DNA from: a bacterium | GTDB taxonomy: Bacteria; Electryoneota; Electryoneia; Electryoneales; Electryoneaceae | Assembly (NCBI GenBank): GCA_020444265.1 | Contig: JAHLLH010000012.1 | Span: forward strand, 1-64,000 | Direction of reading: 5' to 3' | Length of the DNA stretch: 64,000 bases | In this document: positions 9,661 through 18,796 of the stretch, in pieces | Layout of the letters: each line of letters opens with the position of its first letter | How positions within the stretch are numbered: position 1 is the stretch's first letter | The notes under the pieces: model-generated | What the model was told of the DNA's origin: nothing | Databases searched by the model: none | What the model saw: only the letters and a program-made list of their open reading frames with translations | Translations under genes and position numbers: made by a program

Positions 9661-10431
9661 ATGAACCGGTCTGAAGAAAACAGGTTGCGGGGGATTGACC
9701 CACGAGCCCGCTTGCTTGCCGGGGTGGCGCTGATGATTGGTCTACTGCTGCTGCCCTGGGGAGCACCACTCTGGCTTGCCGGCGCCTTGTTGCCTGTTGC
9801 CCTCATGCTGGTACGTCCACCATTCGCCCGTCTCCTCACCGCACTGTTCGCGATTAGCTGGATGATTCTGCTGACATTGCTCGTGCACGCTTTCAGCACC
9901 CCAGGGCATTTGATCTGGGAAGTCCCAGGTGTTGGCTGGGTGATGACGGTGGAAGGGTTGGAACGGGGAGGATTGTTCGCAGGTCGATTAACTGCAATCG
10001 TCCTGCTTGGAGCTGCCGTCTCGCTCAGCATTAACCCGCTGGAAGGAATCCGAGCTGTCGAAACCCTGGCACGCCCGTTAGGACGGATTGGTGTACCAGT
10101 AGGCAGCATCTCGCTGGTCTTTGGTCTGGCGCTTCGTTTCGTCCCCACCCTGTTCGAGGAAGCGAAATCCTTGCGCAATGCCTTGCTGGTCCGTGGCTGG
10201 TCCCCGGGGAAGGGGATGATTGGACGAGTCTTGGCCTGGATTCCCCTGGTGATTCCTCTGCTAGCATCAGGTTTACGCCGCAGTGATGATATTGCGGAAA
10301 CATTGGTACTGCGCGGTTATACTCCGAGTGGTCAGAGGAGTTCGGGGAGATCGTTGAAGTGGGGCTGGAGTGAATCGACGCTAGTCGCTGTCACACTCCT
10401 GCCTTTCGCACTTTTTGTGGTGGTACAATGA
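9661..10431 (+). CDS. ecfT: ECF transporter transmembrane protein (EcfT family)
   Basis: An integral membrane coupling subunit of an energy-coupling-factor transporter, which links ECF ATPases to a vitamin-binding S component. The 256-residue start at ATG 9661 is preferred because upstream in-frame codons fall inside the terminator. Several hydrophobic segments are followed by two RG-type coupling motifs (LLVRGW and LVLRGY) where the ATPases dock in known EcfT proteins. It overlaps truA by ATGA, echoing the ecfT-truA linkage known from Firmicutes. No ECF ATPase or S component is in the window, so partners must be elsewhere. No clear Shine-Dalgarno is seen. Confidence 0.85.
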   Translation: MNRSEENRLRGIDPRARLLAGVALMIGLLLLPWGAPLWLAGALLPVALMLVRPPFARLLTALFAISWMILLTLLVHAFSTPGHLIWEVPGVGWVMTVEGLERGGLFAGRLTAIVLLGAAVSLSINPLEGIRAVETLARPLGRIGVPVGSISLVFGLALRFVPTLFEEAKSLRNALLVRGWSPGKGMIGRVLAWIPLVIPLLASGLRRSDDIAETLVLRGYTPSGQRSSGRSLKWGWSESTLVAVTLLPFALFVVVQ

Positions 10432-11210
10432 CCCGATATCGACTCAATATTGAGTATGACGGCACGTTTTTTCGTGGCTGGCAGATGCAGCCGGACGCAC
10501 CGACGGTGCAGGAAGAGATTGAACGAGCTCTGACGACGCTTTTCGGGGGGCGCGAGATTCGCATCATGGGTTCGGGGCGGACGGATACCGGGGTTCATGC
10601 GGTCGGTCAGGTTGCCCATGCCGAATTACCGGAAGATCGTGACCCGGGGAAACTGTTGCGTGGGTTGGAGGGGCAGCTCCCTGAGGGAGTACGAGTCTGG
10701 CGTGTCGAACCGGTGGGGGAGGAGTTTCATGCTCGATTTGATGCTCGAGAACGGCAGTACGCATACCGAATCCTGAAACGACCGAACTCCTTCCTTGGAC
10801 GATACGGCTGGTTGGTGCCGTACCCAGTCAAGATGGAACAAATCATCGATGCAACCCCGCTGTTGCTGGGAAAGTATAACTTCCGCCCTTTTTCGACGCG
10901 GCCGGATGACGAAGAGAGTACGGACTGCGAGCTGCGCACCCTGGAATGGCGTGAAGACCGCTTCGGCTGGGTGCTTCACCTCGCTGCGGATCGCTACCTC
11001 CGGCGCATGGTGCGCACTCTCGTTGGAACTTTGGTCGAAATTGGAGGTGGGAGACGGGAAGTGGAGACGCTTCAAACCCTTCTGTCACAAGGGATCGGGC
11101 GTGCCGGAGTACCCGCTCCCCCTCAGGGTTTGGCGCTCATGCGTGTTCGTTACGACATTGACGACGCTGAGGATAGCCCGGAACCATCACTTTGGGGAGA
11201 GTTTTCATGA
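10428..11210 (+). CDS. truA: tRNA pseudouridine(38-40) synthase TruA
   Basis: Isomerises uridines 38-40 in the anticodon stem of tRNAs. The 260-residue protein shows the TruA start [17 protein letters not shown] and the catalytic region [14 protein letters not shown] with the active Asp. FLRRMVR-like and late conserved blocks are present ([11 protein letters not shown]). It overlaps ecfT upstream and tal downstream by ATGA, so it is translationally coupled in the long operon. Confidence 0.96.
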   Translation: MTRYRLNIEYDGTFFRGWQMQPDAPTVQEEIERALTTLFGGREIRIMGSGRTDTGVHAVGQVAHAELPEDRDPGKLLRGLEGQLPEGVRVWRVEPVGEEFHARFDARERQYAYRILKRPNSFLGRYGWLVPYPVKMEQIIDATPLLLGKYNFRPFSTRPDDEESTDCELRTLEWREDRFGWVLHLAADRYLRRMVRTLVGTLVEIGGGRREVETLQTLLSQGIGRAGVPAPPQGLALMRVRYDIDDAEDSPEPSLWGEFS

Positions 11211-11851
11211 AGCTGTTCATCGATTCCGCTGACATTAATGAGATCCGCGAAGCAGCGGAAATGGGTGTTCTCGATGGGGTTACTACGAACCCGTCCCTCG
11301 TTGCCAAAACTGGCAAAACGTTCGAAACTGTCGTAAAAGAGATCCTCGAGGTCGTTGATGGTCCCGTCTCGCTCGAGGTGGTGTCGACCGACTTCGAAGG
11401 GATGATGCGTGAAGCGGACGATCTTGTGAAGTACGGCGAGAATGTCGTCATCAAGATTCCGCTGATTCGTGATGGAATTAAAGCGACGAAAGCGTTGTCG
11501 GACAAGGGAGTCAAGGTAAATGTGACTCTCTGCTTCTCTCCGATGCAGGCGCTGATCGCCGCAAAGGCAGGCGCGGCTTACATCAGTCCGTTTGTCGGTC
11601 GTCTTGATGACATCAGTCATGATGGGATGGAGCTGATTCAGCAGATTGTAGACATCTACGGCAACTACATGTTTGACACGGAAGTGCTTGTCGCGAGCGT
11701 TCGGAACCCGATCCACATGCTGGAAGCAGCCCTGATGGGCGCAGATGTCGCGACTGTCCCCTTCAAGGTGATTGGGCAGCTGATTAAACATCCGTTGACC
11801 GATAGTGGCTTGCAGCAGTTCCTGGCTGACTGGGAGAAAGTGCCGAAGTGA
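11207..11851 (+). CDS. tal: Small transaldolase / fructose-6-phosphate aldolase family
   Basis: A 214-residue member of the short transaldolase family (TalC/FSA type), acting in the non-oxidative pentose phosphate pathway or as an F6P aldolase. The start [16 protein letters not shown], the GVTTNPSL motif and the Schiff-base lysine region [14 protein letters not shown] are all present. The start at ATG 11207 overlaps the truA stop; an ATG at 11192 would add five atypical residues. Whether it is a transaldolase or aldolase in vivo cannot be told from sequence. It overlaps htrA by GTGA. Confidence 0.93.
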   Translation: MKLFIDSADINEIREAAEMGVLDGVTTNPSLVAKTGKTFETVVKEILEVVDGPVSLEVVSTDFEGMMREADDLVKYGENVVIKIPLIRDGIKATKALSDKGVKVNVTLCFSPMQALIAAKAGAAYISPFVGRLDDISHDGMELIQQIVDIYGNYMFDTEVLVASVRNPIHMLEAALMGADVATVPFKVIGQLIKHPLTDSGLQQFLADWEKVPK

Positions 11852-13080
11852 ACGCCCGCGTAATCCGTTGGTTTTTAATAGGTTTGCTTTTGGGTGCCGC
11901 TGGGATGGGTTTGTACCGTCTCGGGGAACAGGCGCAGTATGAGCGTATGCTTGAAGCTCTGCAAACTGATTCCACACGGATCATGCCACCTGCTCTCCAA
12001 ACCCCGCCTGATTCGACACCCACTCTTGAGGCGGATGCGCAGCAGGAGATTGAACATCAACGTCACAATGCAATCACCAGCGCGATTCAAAAAGCTGCAC
12101 CGGCAGTGGTTGGTATCAGTGTGACCCAGTTGAGGCAAGTACGCTCGAGGAACCCGTATGCGGAGGATCCCTTCTTCCGCTACTTTTTCGGAATTCCGGA
12201 TCGGACGATCAAGCGCAAGGTTGAGAACCTCGGTAGTGGCTTTATCATGTCTGCGGATGGCTACGTTGTTACCAACGAGCATGTCGTCCATGAGGCTGAA
12301 GAGATTATGGTCACTATGACCAACGGCCGCTCATTCGAAGCGGAGGTGGTCGGGACGGACTACGATACAGACCTAGCGCTTTTGAAGATCGAAGCAAAGG
12401 ATTTACCATACCTTAGCTTCTCGGATGATGATGAGCTAATCGTTGGTGAATGGGTGATCGCGATTGGTAACCCATTCGGCCTATTTAAGGTCAATGACCA
12501 GCCTTCGGTCAGTGTCGGAGTCATCTCGGCAATGGGTCGCGATTTTGAACGACAGGACGATGGCCGCTTGTACAGCCGCATGATTCAGACAGATGCGGCA
12601 ATTAACCCGGGGAACTCCGGGGGGCCGCTGGTCAACGTTCACGGGCAGGTTATCGGTGTAAATACCTTTATTTTCACGGGGGGCGGTTCTGGCTCAGTAG
12701 GAGTTGGTTTTGCCTTGCCCGCAGATATCTTGCGGGATGTGGTTGAGCAGCTGCGGACTCGTGGTGGGATTGAGCGTGATTTCTGGACGGGTCTTGCCGT
12801 CCAGAACCTGAATCGCCTCGTTGCCATGAGCCTTGGCTATTCAGGAAATGGTGGAGTCATCATCACCGAAGTGGATGAAGAGAGCCCGGGAAAACGAGCC
12901 GGGTTCCTGCCGACCGACATCATCGTTGAGGTGGGTGGTACACCGATCATCAACACGCAGACGATTCGCAACTATTTTGATAACCATGATTTGCGTGTGG
13001 GAGACACCTTGAACTTTATGGTCTTCCGTGATCGTAAATTTGTTGAGCTTACGCTTACGCTGGAGGCAAGACCCAAGTGA
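11848..13080 (+). CDS. HtrA/DegP-type periplasmic serine protease with one PDZ domain
   Basis: An envelope quality-control protease. A GTG start at 11848 overlaps the tal stop. An N-terminal signal anchor (about residues 5-24) places the trypsin-like domain outside the cytoplasm. The catalytic triad is readable: H145 in TNEHVV, D175 in DTDLALLK, S257 in NPGNSGGP. A single C-terminal PDZ domain spans about 315-405, giving a DegS-like layout. The 410-residue length is typical. It is coupled to purB by GTGA overlap. Confidence 0.95.
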   Translation: MNARVIRWFLIGLLLGAAGMGLYRLGEQAQYERMLEALQTDSTRIMPPALQTPPDSTPTLEADAQQEIEHQRHNAITSAIQKAAPAVVGISVTQLRQVRSRNPYAEDPFFRYFFGIPDRTIKRKVENLGSGFIMSADGYVVTNEHVVHEAEEIMVTMTNGRSFEAEVVGTDYDTDLALLKIEAKDLPYLSFSDDDELIVGEWVIAIGNPFGLFKVNDQPSVSVGVISAMGRDFERQDDGRLYSRMIQTDAAINPGNSGGPLVNVHGQVIGVNTFIFTGGGSGSVGVGFALPADILRDVVEQLRTRGGIERDFWTGLAVQNLNRLVAMSLGYSGNGGVIITEVDEESPGKRAGFLPTDIIVEVGGTPIINTQTIRNYFDNHDLRVGDTLNFMVFRDRKFVELTLTLEARPK

Positions 13081-14387
13081 TTGAGCGGTATACACGCCCG
13101 GAGATGGGGGCAATCTGGACGGAAGAAGCGAAGTTCAACGCCTGGTTGAAAGTCGAGTTGGCCGTTTGTGATGCATGGGTGAAACGTGGGGTCATCCCGG
13201 AGGATGCCCACAAGGAGATCCGTGCGAAAGCGAATTTTGATGTGGCGCGCATCAATGAGATCGAGAAGACCGTTCAGCACGATGTCATTGCCTTTTTAAC
13301 CTCAGTAGCGGAATATGTCGGACCTTCCAGCCGTTTCGTTCACCTCGGCATGACCTCGTCTGATGTCCTCGATTCCGCCCTGGCGATCCAGATTCAGGAC
13401 GCCGGTGCACAGTTGCTGAAAGAGTGTGATCGTCTGCTCGATGCGCTAAAATCGAAAGCCATTGAGTACAAGGATTTACCTGCGGTGGGGCGGACCCACG
13501 GGATCCACGCTGAACCAGTCGCCTTTGGCCTGCGCTTCGCTCGTTTCTACGAGCAGATGTTGCGCACGACCGATCGTCTGCGTGATGCGTGGAAAGTGGC
13601 TAGTGTAGGAAAGATTTCGGGCGCCGTGGGGGTCTATGTTCACCTTGATCCAGAGATGGAAGAAGAGGTGATGGCAAGCCTCGGACTGGGTGTTGCGCCG
13701 ATCAGCTCACAGGTGGTCAGCAGGGACCGTCACGCTGATTTCCTCGGAGCAATTGCTTTGGTTGCGACAGTGCTTGAAAGTATTGCACTCGAAGTACGTC
13801 ACATGCAGCGTACCGAAGTGGGTGAGGCGCGCGAAGGATTCCGGAAGGGGCAGAAAGGCTCCTCGGCGATGCCGCACAAGCGGAATCCAATCAACGCAGA
13901 AAAAATCTGCGGGATGGCTCGTCTGCTGCGAGGCAACATGCACGCCGCCTACGAAAACGTTGCCCTTTGGCATGAACGAGACATTTCACATAGTTCGGTG
14001 GAACGGGTGATCCTTCCCGATTCGACCATTGCACTCGATTATTTACTCAATCTGACGACCCGGATGGTAGAGGGTCTGGTTGTGGATGAAAAGCGTGTTG
14101 AAGATGTACTGAACTTGACTGGTGGAGCTGTCTTTTCCGAGGGTCTGCTACTGGAACTCGTCAAGAATGGCAGAACTCGAGAAGAGAGCTACGCTATCGT
14201 TCAGAAGGTTGCCCACGATGCCCTGGATCGTGGCGTACCTGTGAAAGATGCAGCATTGGACAGCAGTGAATTGACGGATGCGATTGGCGCGGACAGGGTA
14301 AAGCGTGTTTTCGATGCAAAACACGCCCTGCGTCATGTGGATAAGATTTATCAACGGCTTGGGTTGCTACCCAAGGCGGATTCGTAG
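13077..14387 (+). CDS. purB: Adenylosuccinate lyase PurB
   Basis: Cleaves SAICAR and adenylosuccinate, releasing fumarate, in purine synthesis. A GTG start at 13077 overlaps the htrA stop. The fumarase/aspartase signature GSSAMPHKRNP and the HLGMTSSDVLD and TVGRTHG-like (AVGRTHGIHAEP) blocks are present. The length of 436 residues is normal. purC follows 21 bases later. Confidence 0.97.
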   Translation: MIERYTRPEMGAIWTEEAKFNAWLKVELAVCDAWVKRGVIPEDAHKEIRAKANFDVARINEIEKTVQHDVIAFLTSVAEYVGPSSRFVHLGMTSSDVLDSALAIQIQDAGAQLLKECDRLLDALKSKAIEYKDLPAVGRTHGIHAEPVAFGLRFARFYEQMLRTTDRLRDAWKVASVGKISGAVGVYVHLDPEMEEEVMASLGLGVAPISSQVVSRDRHADFLGAIALVATVLESIALEVRHMQRTEVGEAREGFRKGQKGSSAMPHKRNPINAEKICGMARLLRGNMHAAYENVALWHERDISHSSVERVILPDSTIALDYLLNLTTRMVEGLVVDEKRVEDVLNLTGGAVFSEGLLLELVKNGRTREESYAIVQKVAHDALDRGVPVKDAALDSSELTDAIGADRVKRVFDAKHALRHVDKIYQRLGLLPKADS

Positions 14388-14408
14388 CAGATCGAAGGGA
14401 GGCCGAAG

Positions 14409-15119
14409 TTGGAGAAGAAGGACCTGTTGTACGAGGGTAAGGCTAAAATCCTCTACTTGACCGAAGATCCGAATCTCCTGGTCCAGGTGTTCAAGGACGA
14501 CCTCAGCGCGTTCAATGGAACAAAGCGAGGGAAATTCGACGGTAAGGGGGAAGTTTGCAACGCAATAGCGACCTACATGTTCGAATACCTTGAGAACTAC
14601 CATGTACCAACCCATTTCGTGAAAAAGGTCAGCGAAAGCGAAATGGTCGTAAAACGTCTTGAGATGATCCCGATTGAGGTGGTTGTCCGTAATGTTGCGA
14701 CCGCAACATTGGCCAAGACCTACAACCTCGAAGAGGGGAAAGTCCTCAAGTACCCGATCGTCGAATACTTCCTCAAGGATGACCGCCTTGGTGATCCGAT
14801 GATCAACGAGCACCATGCGTTCGCAATGGGCTATGCGACTCCGGAAGAGATGAAGATGATCGGCCGGATCGCTTCCAAAGTGAATGCGATTTTCAAGTCG
14901 TTCTTCGACCGTCGCGGCCTTGTGCTGGTGGACTTCAAGCTCGAGTTTGGCAAGCACGACAAGAGCCTGCTGATTGGCGATGAGATTTCTCCCGATACGT
15001 GCCGTATCTGGGACAAAAAGACCAACAAGAAGATGGATAAGGACCGCTTCCGTTACGATATGGGAGGAGTTGACAAGGTTTACCGCGAGCTGTATGATCG
15101 CATTGTCAGCGCGGCTTAA
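14409..15119 (+). CDS. purC: SAICAR synthetase PurC
   Basis: Joins CAIR and aspartate using ATP to form SAICAR. The 236-residue protein begins with the rare start TTG at 14409, preceded by GGGAGG at 14399-14404; the following LLYEGKAKILY matches the family N terminus exactly, so no other start fits. Later landmarks are FNGTKRG, EVVVRN, FDFKLEFG-like VDFKLEFG and ISPDTCR. psd follows after three bases. Confidence 0.97.
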   Translation: MEKKDLLYEGKAKILYLTEDPNLLVQVFKDDLSAFNGTKRGKFDGKGEVCNAIATYMFEYLENYHVPTHFVKKVSESEMVVKRLEMIPIEVVVRNVATATLAKTYNLEEGKVLKYPIVEYFLKDDRLGDPMINEHHAFAMGYATPEEMKMIGRIASKVNAIFKSFFDRRGLVLVDFKLEFGKHDKSLLIGDEISPDTCRIWDKKTNKKMDKDRFRYDMGGVDKVYRELYDRIVSAA

Positions 15120-15122
15120 TCC

Positions 15123-15800
15123 ATGTTTGCACCCGAAGGCCTCCCATTCCTGGTGGTCCCGGCAATCGTTTTTTTCCTCTTCGCCCTCGCTGGGGTGATT
15201 TGGAAGAAAAAGTATTGGTTTGCATTTTCAGGCGTGGCACTCCTTTTCTGGATTGCCATGCTTGTTTTTTTCCGGGATCCTGTGCGTGTTCTTCCTGAGC
15301 CGGACACGATTGTCGCACCGTCCGACGGGCACGTTGTCGAGATTGAAACTCTACCCAATGGCGCGACTCGCATCGCTGTCTTCTTATCGTTGCTTGATGT
15401 GCACGCGATTCGTGCCCCGATTGCAGGCGAAGTGACAGGCTACGAGTTCGTGCCGGGCTCATTTCTTCGCGCAGACGATCCTGAAGCGGGAAAACGAAAC
15501 CAGCATGCGCGTCTCGACATCGAGTCCGAACATGGACTGGTGCAAATGCGTGCGATCTCAGGTGCCGTGGCAAGACGTGTCCTGGTCCATCCGAGACCAG
15601 GCGATCTGGTCGAACCCGGTCAACGGATTGGCTTTGTGCGCTTCGGTTCCCGATGTGAGATCACTCTACCATCTTCCCTCAAACCTGAAGTAGCTATTGG
15701 ACAAGAGGTTTTTGGCGGAGTAACCATCCTCGCACTTCCCTATGAACCAGCGGTCGAAAAACAGGAAGGGGAGCTTCTCCTGGAGGCGGACGGTGCGTAA
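15123..15800 (+). CDS. psd: Phosphatidylserine decarboxylase, short proenzyme type
   Basis: Converts phosphatidylserine to phosphatidylethanolamine after self-cleavage that creates a pyruvoyl group. At 225 residues it belongs to the short (archaeal/Bacteroidota-like) class. Two membrane segments at about 8-27 and 33-50 anchor it, and the cleavage site is G175-S176 in RFGSRCEI. The catalytic core has FLSLLDVHAIRAP. It sits directly before pssA and the frames overlap by eight bases, so substrate maker and user are co-translated. Confidence 0.94.
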   Translation: MFAPEGLPFLVVPAIVFFLFALAGVIWKKKYWFAFSGVALLFWIAMLVFFRDPVRVLPEPDTIVAPSDGHVVEIETLPNGATRIAVFLSLLDVHAIRAPIAGEVTGYEFVPGSFLRADDPEAGKRNQHARLDIESEHGLVQMRAISGAVARRVLVHPRPGDLVEPGQRIGFVRFGSRCEITLPSSLKPEVAIGQEVFGGVTILALPYEPAVEKQEGELLLEADGA

Positions 15801-16479
15801 TGCTCCCATGCTGTTGACCCTTGGCAACGCTTTGCTCGGTTTGTTCGCCCTGTTCCTCATCCAGAATCATCATTTTGAGGTTGTGATTTACGCAACCGTT
15901 GCGGGTGCGATATTGGATGGGATGGACGGCTGGGCTGCGCGCAAACTTGGAGTGTCCAGCACCCAAGGTGCGAACATCGATATGGTGTCTGACATGATTT
16001 CGTTCGGCATCGTTCCGGCATTTTTTGTCGCTTCCTTAGGTGGATGGCCACTTGGTATCCTCGCCGGGATCCTCTACCTGCTGGCAATTGGTTACCGCCT
16101 GCGACGATTCCGTGTAGGTGAGGGAATAAAAAGAGGATTTATTGGGATGCCATCTCCCTCTACGGCCATGATGGTAGTTTCCCTTACAATTCTGGCAACA
16201 CGTTATATTGAATTCGCTTGGCTGGCTGCGCTGGCAGGAAGCATCTTTGCGATCCTGGCCGCTTCAAGAATCCAGTTTCCCACCTGGGGACATCCTGTCT
16301 TTCTAAAACTTCCGAAAGCCTTCTGGGTCTCGCTCTACTTTACCCATGTGCTTTTCTTTATCTTCCGACCAGTAGAAGCTGTATTGTCCTTCATACTGAT
16401 TTACATGATCCTCGGACCGAGCCTGCTGTACCGGTATCGAGTTAAACAGAACGCCCTGGATGGGGCAGGAGTATCCTGA
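15793..16479 (+). CDS. pssA: CDP-diacylglycerol-serine O-phosphatidyltransferase
   Basis: Makes phosphatidylserine from CDP-diacylglycerol and serine in the membrane. The CDP-alcohol phosphotransferase motif is complete: D45-G-x2-A-R-x8-G-x3-D-x3-D67 in the chosen numbering. GTG 15793 is preferred because GGAGG (15782-15786) lies six bases upstream; ATG 15742 would put 51 extra bases inside psd. Several further hydrophobic segments run to the C terminus. The product is the substrate for the adjacent Psd. Confidence 0.94.
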   Translation: MRNAPMLLTLGNALLGLFALFLIQNHHFEVVIYATVAGAILDGMDGWAARKLGVSSTQGANIDMVSDMISFGIVPAFFVASLGGWPLGILAGILYLLAIGYRLRRFRVGEGIKRGFIGMPSPSTAMMVVSLTILATRYIEFAWLAALAGSIFAILAASRIQFPTWGHPVFLKLPKAFWVSLYFTHVLFFIFRPVEAVLSFILIYMILGPSLLYRYRVKQNALDGAGVS

Positions 16480-16480
16480 A

Positions 16481-16735
16481 ATGGTTGTAATTGTCGAGGT
16501 TATGCCCAAGGAAGGCATCCTTGATCCGCAGGGAGTCGCAGTGCGGAATGCCCTGCATCAGCTTCAGTATGCAGAAGTTCAGCAGGTCAAAGTCGGCAAG
16601 CGAATCATTCTTGAGCTGGACACGAACGATCCGGTTGCTGCAAAATCTCGTGCCGAAGAGATGGCGGAGACCCTGTTGGCCAACGAGAATGTTGAAACGT
16701 TCCGTGTGATTCTACCCGAAGAGGTGAGCGCGTGA
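16481..16735 (+). CDS. purS: FGAM synthetase subunit PurS
   Basis: The small subunit of the three-part FGAM synthetase PurSQL. The 84-residue length and sequence fit: VVIVEVMPKEGILDPQG at the start, VGKRIILEL and a late NVETFRV. ATG 16481 is used rather than 16460, which lies within pssA and adds unrelated residues; AGGAG lies upstream. purQ overlaps by GTGA. The large subunit gene purL is not in the window. Confidence 0.95.
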   Translation: MVVIVEVMPKEGILDPQGVAVRNALHQLQYAEVQQVKVGKRIILELDTNDPVAAKSRAEEMAETLLANENVETFRVILPEEVSA

Positions 16736-17427
16736 AGTGGGGAGTTTTAGTTTTTCCCGGCACCAATCGTGACTACGATGCCTACGATGTGTTCGCACGG
16801 ATTCTCGGGCATGACACTCGGTATATCTGGCACCGGGAGAGGGACCTCGATGGCCTTGATGCCATCATGCTGCCCGGCGGTTTTTCCTATGGTGACTACC
16901 TACGCTGTGGTGCCATCGCACGATTCAGTCCGGTGATGGAAGAACTGATCCGTTTCGCGAATTCCGGACGGACTGTGTTCGGTGTCTGCAATGGGTTCCA
17001 GGTGCTGACCGAATCGGGTCTACTGCCAGGCACATTGTTGCGTAACCGCAGCCTGCGTTTCATCAACGAGGATTGGCCGTTGCGTGTTGAGCGTACGGAT
17101 ACTCGTTTCACCCACCTCTGCAGTGAGGGCCAGGTGATGACGGTACCGATCGCGCACAATGAGGGTAACTACTTCCTCGGTGGCGATGACCTGAAACGGC
17201 TTGAGGACCGAAACGGGGTGCTATTTCGCTACTGCTCGCCTCAGGGTGAGGTCAACGATGCCAGCAATCCAAATGGATCGGTCAACAACATCGCAGGAGT
17301 GATCAACGAGGCGGGTAATGTGCTCGGCATGATGCCGCATCCAGAAAACCGTACTGATCCTCTCATCGGCGGGACCGACGGACTCGTCCTGTTTGAGAGT
17401 ATGGTGGCGGAGTTGAGTCAGGCATGA
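16732..17427 (+). CDS. purQ: FGAM synthetase glutamine amidotransferase subunit PurQ
   Basis: Supplies ammonia from glutamine to PurL. A class I amidotransferase of 231 residues with nucleophile C86 in GVCNGFQ and a late HPENRTDP block. The GTG start overlaps the purS stop and gives the family start KWGVLVFPGTN. It also overlaps tatC by ATGA, so purine and protein-export genes are translationally coupled here. Confidence 0.96.
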   Translation: MKWGVLVFPGTNRDYDAYDVFARILGHDTRYIWHRERDLDGLDAIMLPGGFSYGDYLRCGAIARFSPVMEELIRFANSGRTVFGVCNGFQVLTESGLLPGTLLRNRSLRFINEDWPLRVERTDTRFTHLCSEGQVMTVPIAHNEGNYFLGGDDLKRLEDRNGVLFRYCSPQGEVNDASNPNGSVNNIAGVINEAGNVLGMMPHPENRTDPLIGGTDGLVLFESMVAELSQA

Positions 17428-18305
17428 GCCGCAAGCAGCGCAAAGACCTCAGCGAGATGAATTTTTTCGACCATCTCGATGACTTGCGTGCTGCGATCTT
17501 CCGTGGCCTGGGCGGCCTATTTATCGGCTTGGTCATTGGCTACTACTTCTCCAGCCGTATTCAAGGCCTTCTGACATTGCCCTTTGAGGAGCTGAGCGAC
17601 GCGTCGCTCGCGATCCTGGCACCGGCTGAAGGTTTTCTAGTCCAACTGAAGATCAGCCTCGTTGCAGGTATATTCATCTCAGCACCGTGGATGTTTTACC
17701 AGCTCTGGCGCTTTGTTGCACCGGGACTGTTCAAACACGAACGGAAGATGGTCTTTCCCGTCGTCTTCTTCTCCTCGACCCTCTTCCTGGTTGGTGCGGC
17801 TTTCGGTGTCTGGATTCTGCCGATGGCGACCTCGTTTTTTCTCTCCTTCGCCCAACAAGGGATTGTTAATGTCTGGTCCTTGGGCCGATATGTAGATTTT
17901 GTCCTCCGCATGCTGCTGGCATTCGGTATCGTCTTCGAACTGCCTCTGCTGATCTATTTCCTTGCCCGATTCGGTGTGGTCACACCAAGCTTCCTGCGAA
18001 CTTATCGTCGACACATGTATGTCGTTTTCCTCGTTGGTGCAGCATTGATCACACCTCCGGATGTCTTTACCCAGGTAGTGATGGCCGTTCCGCTTGTTAC
18101 TCTCTATGAGGGTAGCATCCTGCTGGCGGTTGTCGCACGTCGAAAATGGGAGAGCAGAGCTGATGATCGTGAGGAAGAAGAAGAGGAAGCTGAGCAGGAA
18201 CCAGAAGCCCCGGCAGAGACCAAGCAGGATGATCCCGAAGCGGGCAAGCCCAACTGGGCGCGGGATAAGCCCTTGACAGCGGACGATTTGGATGGGGAGG
18301 AGTGA
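17424..18305 (+). CDS. tatC: Sec-independent translocase TatC with acidic tail
   Basis: The receptor of the twin-arginine pathway for folded proteins. The N terminus MNFFDHLDDLRAAIFRG and six membrane segments fit the family; APWMFYQLWRFVAPGL and FGIVFELPL are conserved. The 293-residue protein carries a long C-terminal extension from about residue 240, rich in Glu/Asp/Pro/Lys, which ordinary TatC lacks. It overlaps purQ by ATGA and is followed after one base by tatA. Confidence 0.95.
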   Translation: MSRKQRKDLSEMNFFDHLDDLRAAIFRGLGGLFIGLVIGYYFSSRIQGLLTLPFEELSDASLAILAPAEGFLVQLKISLVAGIFISAPWMFYQLWRFVAPGLFKHERKMVFPVVFFSSTLFLVGAAFGVWILPMATSFFLSFAQQGIVNVWSLGRYVDFVLRMLLAFGIVFELPLLIYFLARFGVVTPSFLRTYRRHMYVVFLVGAALITPPDVFTQVVMAVPLVTLYEGSILLAVVARRKWESRADDREEEEEEAEQEPEAPAETKQDDPEAGKPNWARDKPLTADDLDGEE

Positions 18306-18306
18306 T

Positions 18307-18765
18307 ATGTTGCCCAGTGGCGGCGAACTGCTCATCATTGTCTTTGTCGTCTTCCTCCTTTTCGGAGGACGTGAGCTTCCCAAGATTGCCCGGACGATGG
18401 GGAAGTGGACGGCGATGATGAAACGCTCCCTCAACGATGTGCGCCGTGAGTTCAACCGGATCAGCATCGAAGAGGAGCTGAAGGAATCCACCCAGTCGAT
18501 CCGTGATTTGAAGGATGATCCCCTCGGTCTGAAGAATCTAGCGACACCAGATGAGCTTAAAAAGGAATCGAAGAAGCCTGAAGCGGTTGTTCCCGCCGAG
18601 TCCGAACCGGGGTCAGTAGCAAAGGGATCGAAGGACACTTCGACAGAAGCAGATGTAGATACCGCGCCCGAGTTGAAACCAAGCAGCGGTCGTGTCGCGC
18701 AGGACGAGGCAGAAAAGGCTGATCCTCGCCCTCCCGATGAATCGGGATCAAGCGAGAAAGAGTAG
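18307..18765 (+). CDS. tatA: Twin-arginine translocase TatA/TatB-type protein
   Basis: A 152-residue single-span protein. The N terminus has a hydrophobic helix ending in FGGRELPKIARTMG, then an amphipathic helix (KWTAMMKRSLNDVRREFN), and a long acidic/polar tail. ATG 18307 is chosen over ATG 18292 because GGGAGGAG lies just upstream and the longer frame overlaps tatC. The length is nearer to TatB than TatA, but the FGG-LPK hinge looks TatA-like, so the subtype is left open. It is the last gene of the operon. Confidence 0.9.
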   Translation: MLPSGGELLIIVFVVFLLFGGRELPKIARTMGKWTAMMKRSLNDVRREFNRISIEEELKESTQSIRDLKDDPLGLKNLATPDELKKESKKPEAVVPAESEPGSVAKGSKDTSTEADVDTAPELKPSSGRVAQDEAEKADPRPPDESGSSEKE

Positions 18766-18794
18766 AAAAAGCCCCTGAGAAACAGGGGCTTTTT
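18766..18794. terminator. Bidirectional terminator between tatA and the convergent gene
   Basis: AAAAAGCCCCTG / CAGGGGCTTTTT with loop AGAAA. It has a T run on either strand, so it can end both the 12-gene operon and the gene at 18797-19759. Confidence 0.95.
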
Positions 18795-18796
18795 CG

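Noticed and set aside
17679-18638. A 319-codon open frame antisense to tatC and tatA
   Set aside because: It mirrors conserved tat genes, has no domain features and contains low-complexity Ser/Arg runs.
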